The notes beneath the pieces were generated by a model. It was not told the origin of the DNA. It made no database searches and saw only the letters and a program-made list of their open reading frames with translations. Position numbers and translations under genes: made by a program. From assembly GCA_032622095.1 (NCBI GenBank), contig CP136067.1:76846705-76910704 (forward strand): a stretch of DNA of 64,000 nt, in the 5' to 3' direction. The stretch comes from Siphonodentalium dalli. Lineage: Eukaryota; Mollusca; Scaphopoda; Gadilida; Siphonodentaliidae. Position 1 is the first letter of the stretch; each line of letters opens with the position of its first letter. Below are positions 1 through 13,100 of the stretch, piece after piece.

Positions 1-663
1 CACAAATAATTACACATTTTGAGAAATAACAAATTTCAAAAATCGATATCTGATCACTCTGAGCTTTGATGGGTGGGTTCCTCGACTCGAATATTTTTCA
101 CCTCCGAAGCCAAAGAAGTAGTCATTTGGGAGCGTTAATTCGGATTATGCATCTTTAATTTAAGCACAATTCATTATTAAATGTGAATTTGGCCTCCCAT
201 ACATTTTGGTTAAATTTATGTTTTCCTCCAGTGACAAGACCCAACTGTGTTAAATTCTATGATCTTTATGGTGAGAACTGTCGTGATTACTGTGGTGACC
301 AACAACAACACACTGTCGCTACATATTGGTAGACCTTTGAGGGTTTTTTGCTCACCTGAGATGAAGTCTCTGTTGAAGCTATAGTCATCACTCCTCGTTT
401 ATTGTCCGTCCATCAACAATAGACCTTTCCACAGCTGTCAATCAAATAATTGTCAGCAGATATTTTCGACCAATCAGCGACTGAGCCGATCTTTGGCTGC
501 ATTGCAGATTATGATGCCATTTTTGTTCACCTTAATTTGGATATCCATGCAAAATACACTGAGTGTTAAATTGGCTATATTCAAACAATTTTGTGTTGTC
601 AAATCATAACCATTAAATTTTATTTAAATTTTATTTTAACGTATTTTATTGGAACGTAAACAA

Positions 664-1122
664 TTATTCTTTAACAGAAATCATGGCAGATACGAAAACT
701 GAATGTCCTTTAGAACGACATTTCAAACCCTGTGTACCCTTCAGCACATTTTGAAAATCCTGTGTACCCTTCAGCACTTCTTTTGGTGAGAGTCCCTTCA
801 GCCTCACTATATCCATTTTTACGACATCGCCTTCTTTTTTCAAGCTGCCCCATCCACCTACTGCTTCGGTTGTCCAACTACACAGTACAGCAGCAGGCCC
901 ACTGTTCATTACTAAATCCAGTAAACATGTAAGCCTTAAATAATTTGACCATTTTTTACACCAGACCTTATCATTCTGCCATTTGGCTCCATCCATATAT
1001 AAGGGTTGTAGTTTTTGTAACGGGAGATGTTCTGAGGCAGCCGCCTGGGGTTTTTTCAGATGCACAAATCCATCAGATGGGGTGCTGGAAATCTGATGCA
1101 TTTCACAAATACATTTGACCAA
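664..1122 (-). other. Unclassified open frame (152 codons)
   Basis: This open frame on the minus strand has no domain I recognise. Near its C-terminus VLKGTQ occurs twice 12 residues apart, reflecting a directly repeated 18-bp motif (CTGTGTACCCTTCAGCAC) on the other strand. The surroundings are repeat-rich. It may be a transposon remnant or a chance frame. Confidence 0.15.
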
Positions 1123-1259
1123 CTACATTATAGCGTTAAGGTTTTCCTTCTATACAGTACATTATGTTGCAAGGCATAAAACATATCACAGATGGGTATT
1201 TTTTCCAGGCCGCACCCCTCCCCCCACATCACATTGTTTTTATCAGCTGAGTATTTTAC

Positions 1260-1295
1260 TTTGAGTGCTGGCAAGCAGCCAGGCTCCACCCCACC

Positions 1296-1327
<32 letters not shown>

Positions 1328-1800
1328 GTGCATTAATATCTGACAAGCATAGCGCAGGCTTAAATTCTTGTGAACGTAGGCAAGCATCCTGGTCACTTTA
1401 CATTTAAACATTTAATCCGGCATTGTAATTACCACTCCCTAGATTGTTTACCAATTTTATCATCAAGTATAGCTTAGGCGCAGGCAAGCAGCCTGATCCA
1501 TTTATGCAAGTTACACTATATTTTTTTTTTTTTTAGGAGGCTCACAGCATAAATGTGAGTCATATCTGTTATTGTAATTATCAGTTTGCCAAGTCGTTAT
1601 TCATTCTCTAGTATACCTGTGTGCAGGCAAGCAGCCTGGTTCATTTAAGAAGTTCACCTTCTTAAATTTTACATTACTCAAATCATAAGGGTCAATACAT
1701 ATATGTCATTGTAATTATCAGTTCACCAATAAGTAACTATGCTCCAGAATAATTTTGGATACAGGCAAGCAGCCACTTCCACAGTTACCTCTTATACAAG
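1260..1800. repeat. Degenerate minisatellite with GCAGGCAAGCAGCCTGG cores
   Basis: Five cores related to GGCAAGCAGCCTGG occur near 1270, 1380, 1484, 1627 and 1764. They are separated by related spacers containing TGTAATTATCAGTT and a TTCATTTA tail. The unit is roughly 105-145 bp and well diverged. Confidence 0.65.
1297..1325. repeat. Poly-C tract, 29 bases
   Basis: This is an uninterrupted C run inside the first minisatellite unit. Its length is likely variable and prone to sequencing error. Confidence 0.9.
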
Positions 1801-2224
1801 TTTTCGGACCTCAAACCGCTTCAGTATGAATACATCTGTCTACATCCGTTTGATGTCTACAACCAGGCTCAAAATGAATATACTAACATATATATATAGG
1901 TTGTTCACCTTTTTCTTTTCTTTTACAGCCCCAGTCTGACATAAGGGCTTAAGATTTCAACTGGGTAATACATACCCTATACTCACATATATCACTTTTG
2001 TTATTCTCGATATTTTGTTAATCCTATTACCTCATCTAGTCAGTCTAATTTCCGTATTGGCCAATTACATGTATATCCTGTTACTTTGTGATTCATATAT
2101 ATATATGCATGTTACCTTTATTACAGTCAGACATTGGAGATTTTTCTTTTAACGCCGTGCTTCCTGAATACTGATATCCATAGTTAATCAATCTGGATAA
2201 TTTTCATTCCATTTCACTAAATTT

Positions 2225-2420
2225 GACTAAATCCTTTGGCACACCATAAAGACCACACCCCTCATTATATCTGGTCCACACTGCATAATGATCTTCAGGG
2301 TGACCACCAGATGGGAGCATTCAAAATTTTTCAAAAAAAAACTCTGTTGCCGGCAGCCATCTTGGATTTTACTCTTAGCATGAGTAAATACTTTGACATG
2401 CCCCACAGCCAACATTTTTA
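2225..2420. repeat. Dispersed repeat related to the 19.7-21.8 kb array
   Basis: It contains CCTTTGGCACACCATAA, AGATGGGAGC and GCAGCCATCTTGGATTTTAC in the same order as the units of the tandem array at 19691-21760. It is a single diverged unit. Another related stretch lies at about 32030-32340. Confidence 0.65.
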
Positions 2421-2479
2421 TATGTACCCATACCATGTATGGTAGGCCTACACATAAATGCCGACGTCCGGATCAACCA

Positions 2480-3720
2480 TCCATCATTCGTCCGTCTGTC
2501 CGTCCGTCTGTCAGTAGACACTTGCTATCCGATTTGATTACTCAAATATTTTTTATCGGATCGTGTTCAAATTTTATATGAATGTTTATGATGACACACT
2601 CCTCAACTGTATAGTTTTTGGTATCGATCGGTTGATCAGTTTATAAATTATTAACACTTTGCATCCGCACATAGGCATGAGCTATCCGATGCTGTAACCA
2701 AAGTATTTTTTGTCCGATTGTGTTCATATTTGATATGTAGGTTTATGCTGACACACACCTCACCTGTATAGTTTTTGGTATCGATTGGTTGATCGGTTTA
2801 GAAAATAATTAACTCTGCACACAAATGCATCTAAGTCAAACAATTTTCTTCTGATATGCCTCATATTTCTTACCTAGGTTTTTCTTAGCACGTTCTTCAT
2901 CTGTATGGTTTTTGGTATCGTTTAGTTAGCCCTTTCTGCTCTTGTTTTTAAATAGAATTCATCCAAGCTGTGTTGACTTAAATATTTTTCATCTGATCAG
3001 CACCAAATTTGGTACATATGGTCCTCACCCCAAAATACAGATCAGGTTCAAATTTGAGTTTGATCCGGTATATTTTAACAAGAGTTATGGCCATTTAAAA
3101 TTCAAGTAACTGATAATGTAATTAATGCCTGCACTGTGAGCTTAGAAGAGAAGTTCTTATTACACAGAGAGTGTATTATTGGCAATGAGTTATGTTTAGC
3201 TGGACACTAGATAGATAGCATGGCTCACAGAGTCTGTTGATAAAATCTGTCAAAACTGTGATTGATGACTCTCTGGTCCATTCTGTGTTCTGTGCAATAT
3301 TAAGTTAACCCCTTTGTTGAAACAGGTTGATGACATTAGAGACTGACTTATTGTATGGGTTTCTAAATCCAATGACATGCTTTTTATAGACTTTTTGTGT
3401 TTATCAGTTCATTAGTTTGGGTAAGATTAACCCCATTCTATCCGATTTCATAACTAAAATATTTCCATTGATTATGTTTATAGTTCTTGGCATAGTTTAT
3501 GATAACACACCCCTAACCTGCATAGTGAGGGTCATTTGGTTTATTTGCTTAAAAATATGAACATCCTCCACCAATCCTGTTGACACAATGTGATAACTAA
3601 ATATTTTTCACACGATCACTATATAAATAATTGCATCCATGTTAATGGTGACACATTCTTCACCTGTATAGATTTTGGTATCGATTGAATGGTTTTTAGC
3701 TCACCTGAGACGAAGTCTCC
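2480..3720. repeat. Degenerate direct repeats with GGTATCGATTGGTTGATC cores
   Basis: A phrase close to CACCTGTATAGTTTTTGGTATCG recurs near 2610, 2762, 2899 and 3660, and again near 6350. Each is preceded by an ATCCGAT / CTCAAATATTTTT phrase. The spacing is irregular, mostly 140-150 bp, so this looks like an old decayed tandem array. A GTCCGTC-rich microsatellite lies at 2490-2512. Confidence 0.6.
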
Positions 3721-4085
3721 GTTGGAGCTATAATCATCACTCCTCGTCCATCGTCCGTCCGTCGAGCCGCGTGTCCGTCCGTCCGTCGGTCAACAATTCT
3801 TTAAACATCTTCTCCTCTGAAACCATCAGACCGATTGGGTTTATATTTGGTGTGGATGTTCCCTAGGTGACTCTTATTCAGATTTGTTCAAATGAGGTCA
3901 CCAAGTCAAATAGTTTTGATGTCAGGACCATAACTATTTTTCCACATAGTAATTCTTAAAACGACTTCTTTTCTGAAGTTGTCGGGCCGATTGGGTTCAT
4001 ATTTGGTATGAGGGTACCTTGGGTGACTGTGGTTCAGATTTGTTCAAATGAGGTCACTGGGTCAAATGTGGGTGGGGCTATGGAC
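3697..4085 (+). repeat. AGCTCACCTGAGACGAAG-type dispersed repeat, copy
   Basis: It starts at AGCTCACCTGAGACGAAGTC, continues with GGAGCTATAATCATCAC and a GTCCGTCC run, then repeated phrases such as CAGATTTGTTCAAATGAGGT. Related copies begin near 350 and 5661. No ORF supports a protein. It is a dispersed non-autonomous element. Confidence 0.7.
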
Positions 4086-4273
4086 ATAAATCTGAAGAAA
4101 TATTTTTTTTTTTAGATTTAACTTATTCCTCAATTTAACCAAAAAAACAACAAAATTATATATATTTTATTTTTAATAAATATTTTTTTTAATTAAATAA
4201 AATATTTTTTATTTTAAATAAAAATAAAAAACATTTAATTAAAATTTTGAAAAACTTATGACATTACATATTC

Positions 4274-4288
4274 GGGGGGGGGGGGGGG
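4274..4288. repeat. Poly-G tract, 15 bases
   Basis: This is a homopolymer run beside an A/T-only tract at 4100-4260. A similar A/T-rich low-complexity block also occurs near 15900-16010 and 42000-42180 at the same place in related repeats. Confidence 0.85.
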
Positions 4289-5660
4289 TGGGGTAGGTAC
4301 CTCTAGTCTCCCCACTAAATTTGGTTGAAATCAGGGGTTTGGGAGAAAAGATGAACAGACAGATGTACAGAAATGTTCAGTAAATTCCTTTTAATACTAG
4401 TATCTGTGCATTCCCATTACAAGCCAACTCTGCTCTGAACTGACAGACATGACACATGTTGTTATAATCAGGGCCAGATAGATAGATAAGAGAACTTCTG
4501 TAGCTATAGGCAGAGTCCCCAGGGAGTGTATTCATGTCATTCATAATTTAAATGAGATTAATGGTGTTGTACATTTGTTTTCTGAAGTTGTCAGTAGCAC
4601 CATCATTGTTAACAATACAATGGTCATTAATATCAGATTAAATTCATTTTCTCAGAGCTTTAAGTGTGTCTGGCATTTGTAGAATGAGGTTCCCAGAGGC
4701 TAGCATCGCCAAATACATCCTATGAGGACCTCATTCTGCTTAGGCTTCATCTTCTGGGAAGTATCTAGAGTCTCAAATTGACATTTTTAGCAGCTCTTTT
4801 CCCTTCTGTTCAGATTTTAAAATGCATAATTGAGGTGTTAAATGGGTGCGCATACTGTCATATGTCAGTAATATCACCAACTTCAGCTGGAGAACTTCTC
4901 TCTGTCCCTAGGTCTCCCATAGCAGTTGAGGACTAAGTAAAATTGGGTTCCCAGATGGTGAATTTGGTGATGCTAGCCTACCTTACAGAATAGCATCACT
5001 ACATTCACCCTTTTGGGACCTCAGACACACTAAATTCACGCTTGGCTGTTCCAATATTATTTTCGTAACCACTTGGCTATGTGACCTCATTATACCTTAT
5101 TATGGACAAAAAAGTGTGGGGGTATATTGAATTAAATCTGTTGGTCTGTCCGAGTGTCCTTCCATCCATTGTTCTGTCCATCCATCCATCAACAATTGTT
5201 TTCTTCTCGAGATCTATATGAATTCCCTACCTGTATGTGACTCACATTCAGATTTGTTCAAATAAGTTCACCAGGTCAAATAGGAGGGGTGCCAGGGCCA
5301 TAACGTTTTCCCTCCATAGTAATTCTAACAACTATTACTACTCAAGAACCATCAAGTCTATTTAGCTTATATTTGTGTATGCAGGGTCCTTGGGTGGCAT
5401 GTTTAGATCTGTTCCAATGGGGGCCTTTTTGGAAAATCAATTAACTTCAACTCTTAAAAGCGAATGTTTATAATTATAAGATGAATAGATATCAGAGATG
5501 GGGATTCATGTTTGTTCAAATAGGGGCAGTGACCCCCACCCACACTACCTGTATCTATGCTGTACGCTACTGGTATAATAAGATAATGTCATATTCTTGC
5601 AGGGATCCCCACAGTGTTGGGGAGGTGATTTAGAGATTTGTTCAATGAAATGTAATTTTT

Positions 5661-6110
5661 GAGCTCACCTGAGACGAAGCTATAGTCATCACTTCTCATC
5701 TGTCACCTGTTCATCTTTCTGTCCGTCCATCAATCTGTCAACAATTCTGTGAACATCTTCTCTAGATCATAAGACTGAATGGGTTCATATTTGGTGTGGA
5801 TTTTCCCTAGGTGATTCATATTCAGATTTGTTCAAATGAGGTCACTCTTTCAAATGGTTGTGAAGCCAGGGCCATAACTCTTGCCCTCCATGGTAATTCT
5901 TAAAAACGACTTCTTCTCATCTACCATCAGATATAGGGTGGGACCCGAGACATAACTGTATGCCTCTATAGTAATACTTAAAATGTATTCTCAAGAGAGG
6001 TTGGACTATTTAGCTTACATATAGTATGGAGGATCCTTTAGTGACTGAGATTCAGATTTGTTAACATAAGGCAACCTGTTAAGAAATGACGGGGCTATGG
6101 GGACTTTTGT
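5661..6110 (+). repeat. AGCTCACCTGAGACGAAG-type dispersed repeat, third copy
   Basis: This copy lacks the central GTCTCCGTTGG portion but keeps GCTATAGTCATCAC, the GTCCGTCC run and the CAGATTTGTTCAAATGAGGTCA phrase family. It is diverged from the copy at 3697. Confidence 0.65.
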
Positions 6111-6835
6111 GTCTAATAAAATCATTATATTTCCGCTGTTTACATACATTATATCTTTCCAATGATCAGCTTAGAAGAAAATTAACCGACCCCATTCCAT
6201 AGTCATACCGTATGCTATCCAATGTAATGAATCTAATATTTTCAATCTGACCAATCTCATATCCTACCTCTAGCTATCTGAAAATTCTGCATTAAAACAT
6301 TTTATATCCAATCATTATCAATCATTTTATATCCAGGTCTATACATCCCTCACTTGTATAGTTGTTCAGGTATTGATTGGTTTTTGAATCGGAAATATTA
6401 ACCCTTTTCTCCCATCTAAATGATCCCAAGAATTTTGAATACGCAGCTAACACAAAACATAATAAAAAAAATAACAATATTAAAAATAAACATAATTTGT
6501 TATGTCTCACATTCCAATGTAATAAGCAAATAAATGGAGTTGCTATGATGTTTATCTACTTAATGTCTTAACTATTTTGTCTTTAACTGCTATGGTGCTT
6601 CTCTCTGACTATGGATTGAGCTCAATTAGCTTTATCACTCTATAGGACATATCTGTGTTGGAGTGACCTAATAGGTTGAAATCGAATGCCACATCCGTGT
6701 TCCTATTGTGTTTATGTGAGCAAGGTGCCCAATAAGTCTGATTCCACTTGTGACCTTAATAGTAAGGTGTGAATTATTGAAACTTTTGCACTCATGAAAA
6801 GGTTGGTGAAAGGATTTATTAAAATAGCTAATTGG

Positions 6836-6886
6836 TATCGCCAAGGTATGGGTTAAACATCTGCCGATCGTGATCGTCCTCTCGTT
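6836..6886. repeat. Conserved ~51-bp motif, copy 1 of 3
   Basis: The motif begins TATCGCCAAGGTATGGG and includes CATCTGCCGATCGTGATC and CCTCTCGTT. Near-identical copies sit at 31919-31969 and 42883-42932, in otherwise dissimilar surroundings. It has a small internal palindrome, GCCGATCGTGATCGGC in copies 2 and 3. Confidence 0.75.
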
Positions 6887-7138
6887 TTCCAATTTATCCC
6901 AAACTTCATATGGCTCTTTGGGCTGACCTCTGGTATTTCTTAAACATTTCAACTTTCCATACTCCTTGCCGCTCCAGTGACTATAATGTATGACATTATC
7001 CCCCTCTCCAAGTTGAGCTACAGTGAGATTGACACTTTCATCTGTATCACCATATGTTGATCAGTTACTCTGTTTACTTTTGTGTGATCTCTCTAGTTAT
7101 TTACATGTCATTTAATTTTTGCATGAAACTTATTTTAG

Positions 7139-7183
7139 GAAAGAGAAATGAAGCGCCAACAAGCCTTTATGATGAAGGAAGAG
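7139..7183 (+). CDS. BAZ2B: BAZ2 exon 1 of those visible (coiled coil)
   Basis: The exon is 45 bp in phase 0-0, after TATTTTAG and before GTTCGT. It encodes EREMKRQQAFMMKEE, like the MKRQQA segment that precedes the DDT domain in vertebrate BAZ2B. It is short and its donor is weak, so it is the least certain exon. An additional small exon between this one and the next was looked for and not found. Confidence 0.72.
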
Positions 7184-10100
7184 GTTCGTATGAACTAACT
7201 TACAAAAATCCTTATTATTTATCTACTGCTACTTGCTATAGAGTAAATATTAATACACACAAATGTATGCAGGGACCAGCCACATCTTCCTAAAATATGC
7301 CACATTTCCCCTATTTTCCCTATTTTGACTTCTCTCCCCTCTAATGTACCAGTATGCATGTCCCAACAGCTTATTAAAGTATATTTACTGATTATAATAG
7401 TGTTCTTACTCACTATAATGGTTTTATAAATTGGTTGTTGTGTTCCAAAATTACTTATTGGAGCGAAGAAGGGTGATTTTGGTGTGTAAATTGAACTTCA
7501 GCTATTCTTAAGTCTCCCTGATTAACAGTCCACTTCTCCCAAGTAACCAAATATGGAGAAGTAACATCTCCAAATTTGAAACCACTAGGCGGGTCCCTGA
7601 TCATTGGCATTATACAGGTTTCAAATTCTTGTGGACTTGATTTGTATCCAGCCACAGAATATTATACTTTCTTAAATCACCTGTATGAAGACTCATAACT
7701 ATGATATCAATGTATAAAGTTTATTAGAATCAAGAGTCGAAAGGTAACACAACTTCGCATATGCAATGCGCAACCTCTTATATTGGGTTTGTCTCAAGTT
7801 TCAAGTATGCTTTTTGAACATGAGAGGCTCAGGCCTCAGCCTAGGGGTCCAGAACAGGGAGACTTGAAGTCTCCCTCCAGGAAATTTAGGGAGACTTCAG
7901 GAAGAAGTGGGGAGACTACAAAAAATTGACAATTTTCAAATATCGCTTTATTTTATAACATCTGACAATAAAAAAATTTAAAAGATGAAATAAAACTAAA
8001 AAAAATTGACTTTATCTGAAATTAGCTTAATTAATTGTTATTATACATTTAATTTTTTTGGAAATGTTTTGTGTAGCTATCATTTAAGCAAGACAATTAT
8101 CAAGTTACAGTAGTAGTTAAATTTTTTAACTAAATGAAAGTAGTATTATTTCCTAGACTGCAGCCTGGAAGATACGTTTGTACAGTCTCGCATGTAACTT
8201 TGTAAGTTTAATTTGGTCACGGTTGTAATGTGGGTGTCCGCTAAAATAAACAATAAGGACTAACTAACAAAGGAGTTGCAAAAGCTTTTATTAATTAATG
8301 GCCTCCCTTAATTAATGCCAACATCACTGGTGTAATCCGATTAAAGCAATAAACTTGACATTATTTTATTTACGGAAGCGGTCTCTTCAAAAATAAGTCG
8401 GACGCGGTCTCTTCAAAAAGTCCGACGCGTTACCGAAACGAACTTCCGAAGCGCCTTGTACATACTCTGATAATGTCGTAATTGTTTTATATCTGAAAAG
8501 CGGGACGGCGGTCTTTTAAGTTAATTAAAACATTTATTTGTGACACTCACGATGGTCAGTAACAACACAGATGCGAACATCTCATCGTGTTTTCAGCTTG
8601 TCAAAACATTCGTGATTAACATTCATTACCGCAAAGGGATCGAACAAAGGCGACTGAATAACAACACAAAACAATAGGTCATATTTTATTATTTTTATTT
8701 TAAACACTTGGGTCTTTGTCTCTGCATCGTCTGTTTCTTTTTGGGATGGCCGCCACAATTCATCTATATACGGACATGTCCGGGAAAAAAATAGAAAAAA
8801 AATTAAGAAAAAAAAATTCCCCCTAAAATTGAAGGCGACTTCGATTTCGCCTTAGAGCGACGACAGGGCGAAGTCAGCGACAGTAAGGCGACAATCTCGC
8901 CCGAGTCGCCTTGTGAGCTGAGGCCTGGAGAGGCTAATGATCAGTATACAGCTTATGAAATAAATGCATAAGCCACAGCAGCTTCTATAAGACAGGGAAA
9001 GATACCTTACTTGTATTTAGATTTTCGCACAGTTGGGTACTGATATGTGGAGTCCTGCGATCCTATTTTTGATAAATGATCAGTTTAGTATAGATGTAAC
9101 AGGTGTTACAATATTATGTATATATAGGCTGTTAACTCTTTAAGTCTATGTTAATGAGGTTCAGATCTATTATACTGATCATTTCAAGAAAACATTATCA
9201 GTGTTGCCATGCTGATGGCTCTTCCATGAATGTTTTAATTACTTTTGAGGAAAATGAATTTTAAAATATACCATTGAAATTACTATGAATGGATCTCATA
9301 GATTGGGATTTACATTGGTTCAAATAGGGGGTCATATGGGGCAGAGATAAGAGCAAGCATTGAAATAGTGTGTCTGTCATTTGCAGAATGAGGTCCCCAG
9401 AGGGTGAATTTAGTGATGCTACCCCGCATAGCGGGCTAGCATTACCAAATTCACCCTCTGGGGACCTCATTCTGCTACGTAAGCAGAATGAGGTCCCCAG
9501 AGGGTGAATTTGGTGATGCTAGCCTGCTATGCGGGGTAGCATCACTAAATTCACCCTCTGGGGACCTCATTCTGCAAATGACAGACACCCTATTTCAAGG
9601 CTTGGATAAGAGATTTTATTCTTCCTCTATCCAACCTATCTATGCTGTTGCATTCAAGTTTGTTATTGGTATAATAATATATATAGATTCCTAATGATTT
9701 CTAAGACATCGCTTTCCTTGATGCTTATTTTGTTCCTTGCTTTGTAGGAACGAGAGAGACGTAGACAGCACCTTGTGTTGGTGAAGGCTATAGAGGCCCG
9801 AAAAAGACAAGAGGTGAATATATTATTTATGTACATTTTATTGCTCCTGTTCATTGAAAATTTCATTCCATGTTTACCTTTTTACCTTTACTAAATTTTA
9901 CCTCGAAGTACACTAGTCAAATAGATTGAGCTGTGTGTGTATCTGCTCAGATAAAACATGATTTTGATACAGATTTTTTAAAATCAATTGGTTAAGTGCT
10001 AATCTCCTCCCTCTTTTGTTCCATCAGGAGCGAGACAGAATGCGGGAAGAGAAAATATTTGGTAAAAAGTTGGAAAGAGAACGAAAAATGGTAAGCTGTA

Positions 10101-13100
10101 TACAATTTATGAGACACAGCAAAAATGTTCATTTGGTGACTTTCATATAAGTCCCAATATCTAGACTTTGAAAGCATAGTTTTACCACGGGTATCAGGCC
10201 ATTGTGTTCCTCTAGCATTAGCTTGAGATAATTAGAGTGTGATCGTTGATTCCAAAAATATTTCAATCTCAAACCAGGACATGACCACTAACCATAGTGC
10301 TTTTCAGTGAGGATTTTGCTTTCATATTAAATATGAATTAGATCTCTATTTTCTACGTTTTGCCCCCAGGCCAGGTACTAAGTTTGCAGGGGATGGTCCT
10401 GCTACAAACATTAGTATGAACTTTCTTGTCGAACACTATCAATGCAGCTTAATGTTCAAATGGTAGTAAACAGGATGCAAACATATGGTATCTTGATGTC
10501 ACGACATACTGAGCCAATCATGCTAACCACAGACCATTTCACCAGTAATGTTTGTGACTGGCATCATTGTGTTTACAATGTAGGCCTACTGGTATAATCA
10601 TTTCAAGAAATGAAGATTAACCCCTTTAATTATATTCCAGTGAAAAACAACTTGGAAATGCATTTGTCATCTGTTGCAGTTGGAAATATCATCGATAATT
10701 TCAGAACATTATAGTGGTGTTGCAATGATGTCACATGTTGCCGTGACAAAATTCCTACACTTAGAGCTCAATGCCAACTTGATGTAATTGTCCTATATAT
10801 ACATATATATATCTTTAACTCCTCCATAAATGAAGATAGGATATACACATGTAATTTAACACGAACATACAAAAACAATAGAACATAGGAACGAGAACAT
10901 AACATATATACATGTACACACTTATTGTATGTGCAAAACAAAACGAATATAGATGGAAACAGATCGACCGGGCACATGAACAAGAGAGAGACAGCGCCGG
11001 ATACAGATACAGACAGTATGGGAAAATAGAATGAAATGAGTTAAGTTAGAGGAAAGTGGGGAGAAACAGAGAGGGGTTAATTGAAACCAGATAATCCTAA
11101 ATGTACGGAAAACTGTAGCACCCAGCCGACACACGACCGGATGTTCACTCACATCACAGTTGTCAGTCATCATTGTTAGCCATTACGAACAAATAGTAGA
11201 CCCAATATTTATATTTGCCAACAATGGTGACCTACATCTCCCACTAACAACATGTATATAAGTGACAAACAGTGCTCACGCTGGCGGTAGCCATTTTAGC
11301 CATTGACGAAAATAAATTGTAAATGGCGAAAAAAAATGACCATATGGCGAAAAAAATGGCTAAAATAATTTCCTCACAATAAATTATAATTATTTCATAC
11401 CGTGTCAATGGCAAACGCTTTGGGTTGTAATAAAAACAACTTGTGAGTGGGGATTAGGGAATGATGCTTTAAGTACCCGGGGTTTTCATTGCAAGTCACA
11501 TTTCCGAAATGAATCATAAGAGAAAGCTAGATTTCAGTGACCATGTTACATTGGTATTGTTTTATTTTGAAAATAAAATGTAATAAACATTCAATTGATC
11601 TCAAAATATGTTCCAAAATAAGTGGCTAAAGCAAATGCAAAGTGGCTAAAAATAATTGCATTTGGCTAAAAGAATGGCTAAATGGCGAACACTGGTGACA
11701 AACAATTATCACACCAATGACGAACGATGGTTCCATTCGCACCACATCGCCCTAGTCACCTTAAAATAGTATCTCATTATGCAGGGTTTCCGCTAGGGTG
11801 TAGGGGAATGGGGCCGGTAGCCATCAAGGGGAAAAATCCAGGTAAAAGTAGCCTGTTCTAGCACTGGTTGAACTACTTTCGTTATATCGGCCAATAGAAT
11901 CATGCGAGAGTAGAAATGGCAGATTGTTTTGTTCCATTTCTGCTCAAATGCCAAGCTATCAAACCTTATACATGTACCTGTAACTTTAAAACTAGTAAAT
12001 TTATTAGATATAAATTAATTTACAAAGTAATTTGGATCCCGAGTTAAACGTGCTCGTTAATGTTAAAAGACTCAATTGTGGAAGACGCAGCAGATATTTC
12101 GGATGCATAACGTAATCGGAATATATTTTAGCAGCTGCGGTGTATATATAGAAGGCTGATTACATATCTGGCCAATGAGTATTCTTTGTGGGCAGTGGTA
12201 AGATGCCTTGATGCCCAGTGCGGCTACTCCCACATTTCTCTCTCGCTCTATTACCAAAGTGAACAGTATATTTTGCGGCATAAAACATGACAGGTATGAT
12301 TAAAATACTGCTCTTTTGCATAACATAACCGGGTACTAACCGCAACGTAACTAACCAGCCTCAAAGGCATAGCTTCTAGCGATGTCAGTTCCGATCACTT
12401 CCTGTTTCAATTTTCTGTATAACAACGCGTTTAGAGTGTGTACACTCACAAAATATAAAATAAATTCACCTTTTAAAATTCCTTAGTACTATTCCACAAA
12501 ATTCAGCCTCTCCTGATCAAAAGATTCCACAAGTTGAAATGCCCCTAAAGGCGACATATCTATAAAGTGATACCAAAAATTATTACGCAACACTGCAAGT
12601 TCCGGGCAATCCGCTATAATGTGTTGCGGTAGGTCTATATAACTTCGCGCACATACCAGGCACTGAGTTTCGCGAGCAAAATTTCGGTAACACAGTAGCT
12701 GTGTCGCGATGAAAAACGACTCCTTCTCATCTGGGTACTTTTGGCAGACTTTCCATAAAAACGATAATTCTGGACTGCTGTGAACCAAAAAAAATCTATC
12801 AAAGGTGGGTTCCGTGCATACCCTGTAAGACCATTCAGATTTCCAAAAATGACTGCCTGTTACGATAGGGTTTTCCAAACTGTTTTCTCTGGAAACAGAG
12901 CTGTTGATATATATTGAGACAAACTCCAGTTATCAAGAATACTGGATAGGTCCTGAAAAAAACACATTCTTCGATGCAGTATTGGGTTCATATGAAAAGC
13001 TCAGTAATCTGATGATAAATACATCTTTAACAGTTTTTTTAAACTCGAGTAAACAAAATGACGAAAACAAGGACACTTTTCTACAATTAATGAATGTGAC

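Larger units (their letters stand above)
1..7138. other. Upstream intron or 5' flank made of old repeats
   Basis: I see no convincing host exon here. The stretch holds degenerate minisatellites, copies of the AGCTCACCTGAGACGAAG repeat, poly-C and poly-G runs and A/T-rich tracts. Because BAZ2 exons for the N-terminal half must lie upstream, this is most likely intronic. Confidence 0.6.

Noticed and set aside
7455-7655. 66-codon minus-strand frame that looks protein-like
   Set aside because: It has no recognisable domain, no splice-compatible partner nearby, and lies in a repeat-rich intron.
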